A DNA stretch of 35,328 nucleotides from Pseudomonadales bacterium (lineage in GTDB: Bacteria; Pseudomonadota; Gammaproteobacteria; Pseudomonadales; Ketobacteraceae), in contig JAKSAW010000221.1 of NCBI GenBank assembly GCA_022361455.1, forward strand, positions 1 to 35,328, written 5' to 3'. Below, piece after piece: positions 34,553 through 35,328 of this stretch; positions within the stretch are counted from its first letter, which is position 1, and every line of letters starts with the position of its first letter. A program made the translations under genes and the position numbers. The notes beneath the pieces are model-generated. The model was given only the letters and a program-made list of their open reading frames with translations. It was not told the origin of the DNA and did no database searches.

Positions 34553-35194
34553 ATGTTAAAAGAATCTAACTTGAACCCAGAGAACGCTGTTACTCGCGAT
34601 ATCGTTGATTCCGGTGACTATTGGCTTGGCAAGGTAAAGAAAGGCCAAACATTCCGAATTTTGGACATAGAAGGTAACCAGGCCGCTGACATTTTATTTT
34701 ACAATGCTAATCATCCTGAAGAACGCTACAGTGCAATGGATACTATCCGTGAGCAAGGCAATGTTTATCTAACCACAGGCTCTAAGTTGCGCACCAATGA
34801 AAACAATGTGATGTTGGAAATAGTTGCCGATACTTGCGGCCGGCATGACACTCTTGGTGGAGCCTGCGCAACTGAAAGTAATACGGTGCGCTACGATCTG
34901 GAAAAACGCACAATGCATGCTTGTCGAGATAGCTGGATGCTAGCAGTTAACAAGCACCCAGAGTTCGGTCTTACTAAGCGAGATATAACTCATAACATCA
35001 ACTTTTTTATGAACGTGCCAATCACCTCCGATGGCGGCTTAACATTTGAGGACGGTATATCTGGCGCGGGTAAGTATGTTGAGTTAAAAGCGGAAATGGA
35101 TGTTACCGTTCTGATATCCAACTGCCCACAATTAAACAATCCATGTAACGGTTATAACCCTACTCCCATCGAATTTATTGTCTGGGACGCTTAA
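34553..35194 (+). CDS. DUF1989 protein UAAP2 (carboxyguanidine deiminase subunit-type)
   Basis: A 213-residue DUF1989 protein, the type 2 partner: [67 protein letters not shown] with possible metal ligands Cys/His, and [17 protein letters not shown]. It follows its partner by 19 bases. The ATG at 34553 has GAGGAG before it; an apparent upstream extension overlaps the partner gene and is rejected. The usual third gene, the guanidine (urea) carboxylase, does not follow: a hairpin at 35204-35244 closes the unit and only 84 bases of sequence remain. Confidence 0.9.
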   Translation: MLKESNLNPENAVTRDIVDSGDYWLGKVKKGQTFRILDIEGNQAADILFYNANHPEERYSAMDTIREQGNVYLTTGSKLRTNENNVMLEIVADTCGRHDTLGGACATESNTVRYDLEKRTMHACRDSWMLAVNKHPEFGLTKRDITHNINFFMNVPITSDGGLTFEDGISGAGKYVELKAEMDVTVLISNCPQLNNPCNGYNPTPIEFIVWDA

Positions 35195-35203
35195 GCCTAA
35201 CGC

Positions 35204-35244
35204 ATTGCGATGTAGCTCTTTTCGTATAAAAGCTACATCGCAAT
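35204..35244 (+). terminator. Strong hairpin after the DUF1989 pair
   Basis: ATTGCGATGTAGCT and AGCTACATCGCAAT are perfect 14-base inverted arms around a 13-base loop, nine bases after the UAAP2 stop. It is followed by TATGGTTAGG rather than a U run, so it may be a terminator helped by Rho or a 3'-end protecting stem. Confidence 0.6.
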
Positions 35245-35328
35245 TATGGTTAGGTGCGTACATCAAGACTTACCTTTTAAAAGCTAAACCTCAGTTCACA
35301 TTTGGTTCACTCAGCACTCTGTAGTTTA

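Noticed and set aside
1..35328. CRISPR arrays, tRNA, rRNA, insertion sequences, toxin-antitoxin or phage modules
   Set aside because: No regularly spaced repeats, RNA-gene signatures, transposases, integrases or phage proteins were seen on either strand.

Overview
The window looks like chromosomal DNA of a mid-to-low GC gammaproteobacterium, probably marine. This is inferred from PhoB-, Zur- and TetR-style operators, a DksA2-type DksA paralogue, TrhO, an RND efflux pair, integron-type attC sites and AraC/OruR-type regulation. I cannot name the genus. There are no rRNA or tRNA genes, no CRISPR array and no transposase.

Layout. 1-1.8 kb: three minus-strand genes (membrane protein, unknown protein, GST-like protein). 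2.1-5.5 kb: an exported DUF4124/HExxH peptidase and a lipoprotein metallophosphoesterase, with a PHO box in the divergent gap to an epoxide-hydrolase-type enzyme (5.8-6.9 kb). 7.1-10.3 kb: a decayed leucine-rich-repeat gene, a flavin monooxygenase with an upstream palindrome, a truncated methyltransferase and a DUF4336 protein. 10.4-14.6 kb: an RND adaptor and pump. 14.7-17.2 kb: a purple-acid-phosphatase-like exported enzyme plus a small lipoprotein behind a convincing PhoB promoter. 17.4-20.7 kb: membrane protein, trhO, a flavodoxin-fold oxidoreductase and chaC. 20.9-21.9 kb: a short integron-like stretch in which two attC-like sites flank a VOC-fold gene, with a 58-residue membrane protein as probable neighbouring cassette. 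22.2-28.6 kb: membrane protein, large secreted protein resembling alpha/alpha-toroid lyases, AraC regulator divergent from a fatty-acid hydroxylase/sterol desaturase, small membrane protein, and a B12-binding radical SAM protein. 28.6-32.5 kb: phoU (with an M23-peptidase remnant reading into it), an Asp/Glu-racemase-family gene and a three-PAS histidine kinase. 32.7-35.3 kb: a DksA paralogue lacking two zinc cysteines behind a Zur-like box, a small unknown gene, then a guanidine-I (ykkC) riboswitch controlling a pair of DUF1989 genes.

How the parts fit. Three stress or nutrient responses can be read directly from DNA sites: phosphate (two PHO boxes next to two unrelated exported phosphoesterases, with phoU elsewhere in the window), zinc (a Zur-like box before a zinc-independent-type DksA) and guanidine (riboswitch before the carboxyguanidine-deiminase-type pair). 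The rest is accessory in character: signs of decay (LRR gene, M23 gene, methyltransferase) and of cassette capture (attC sites).
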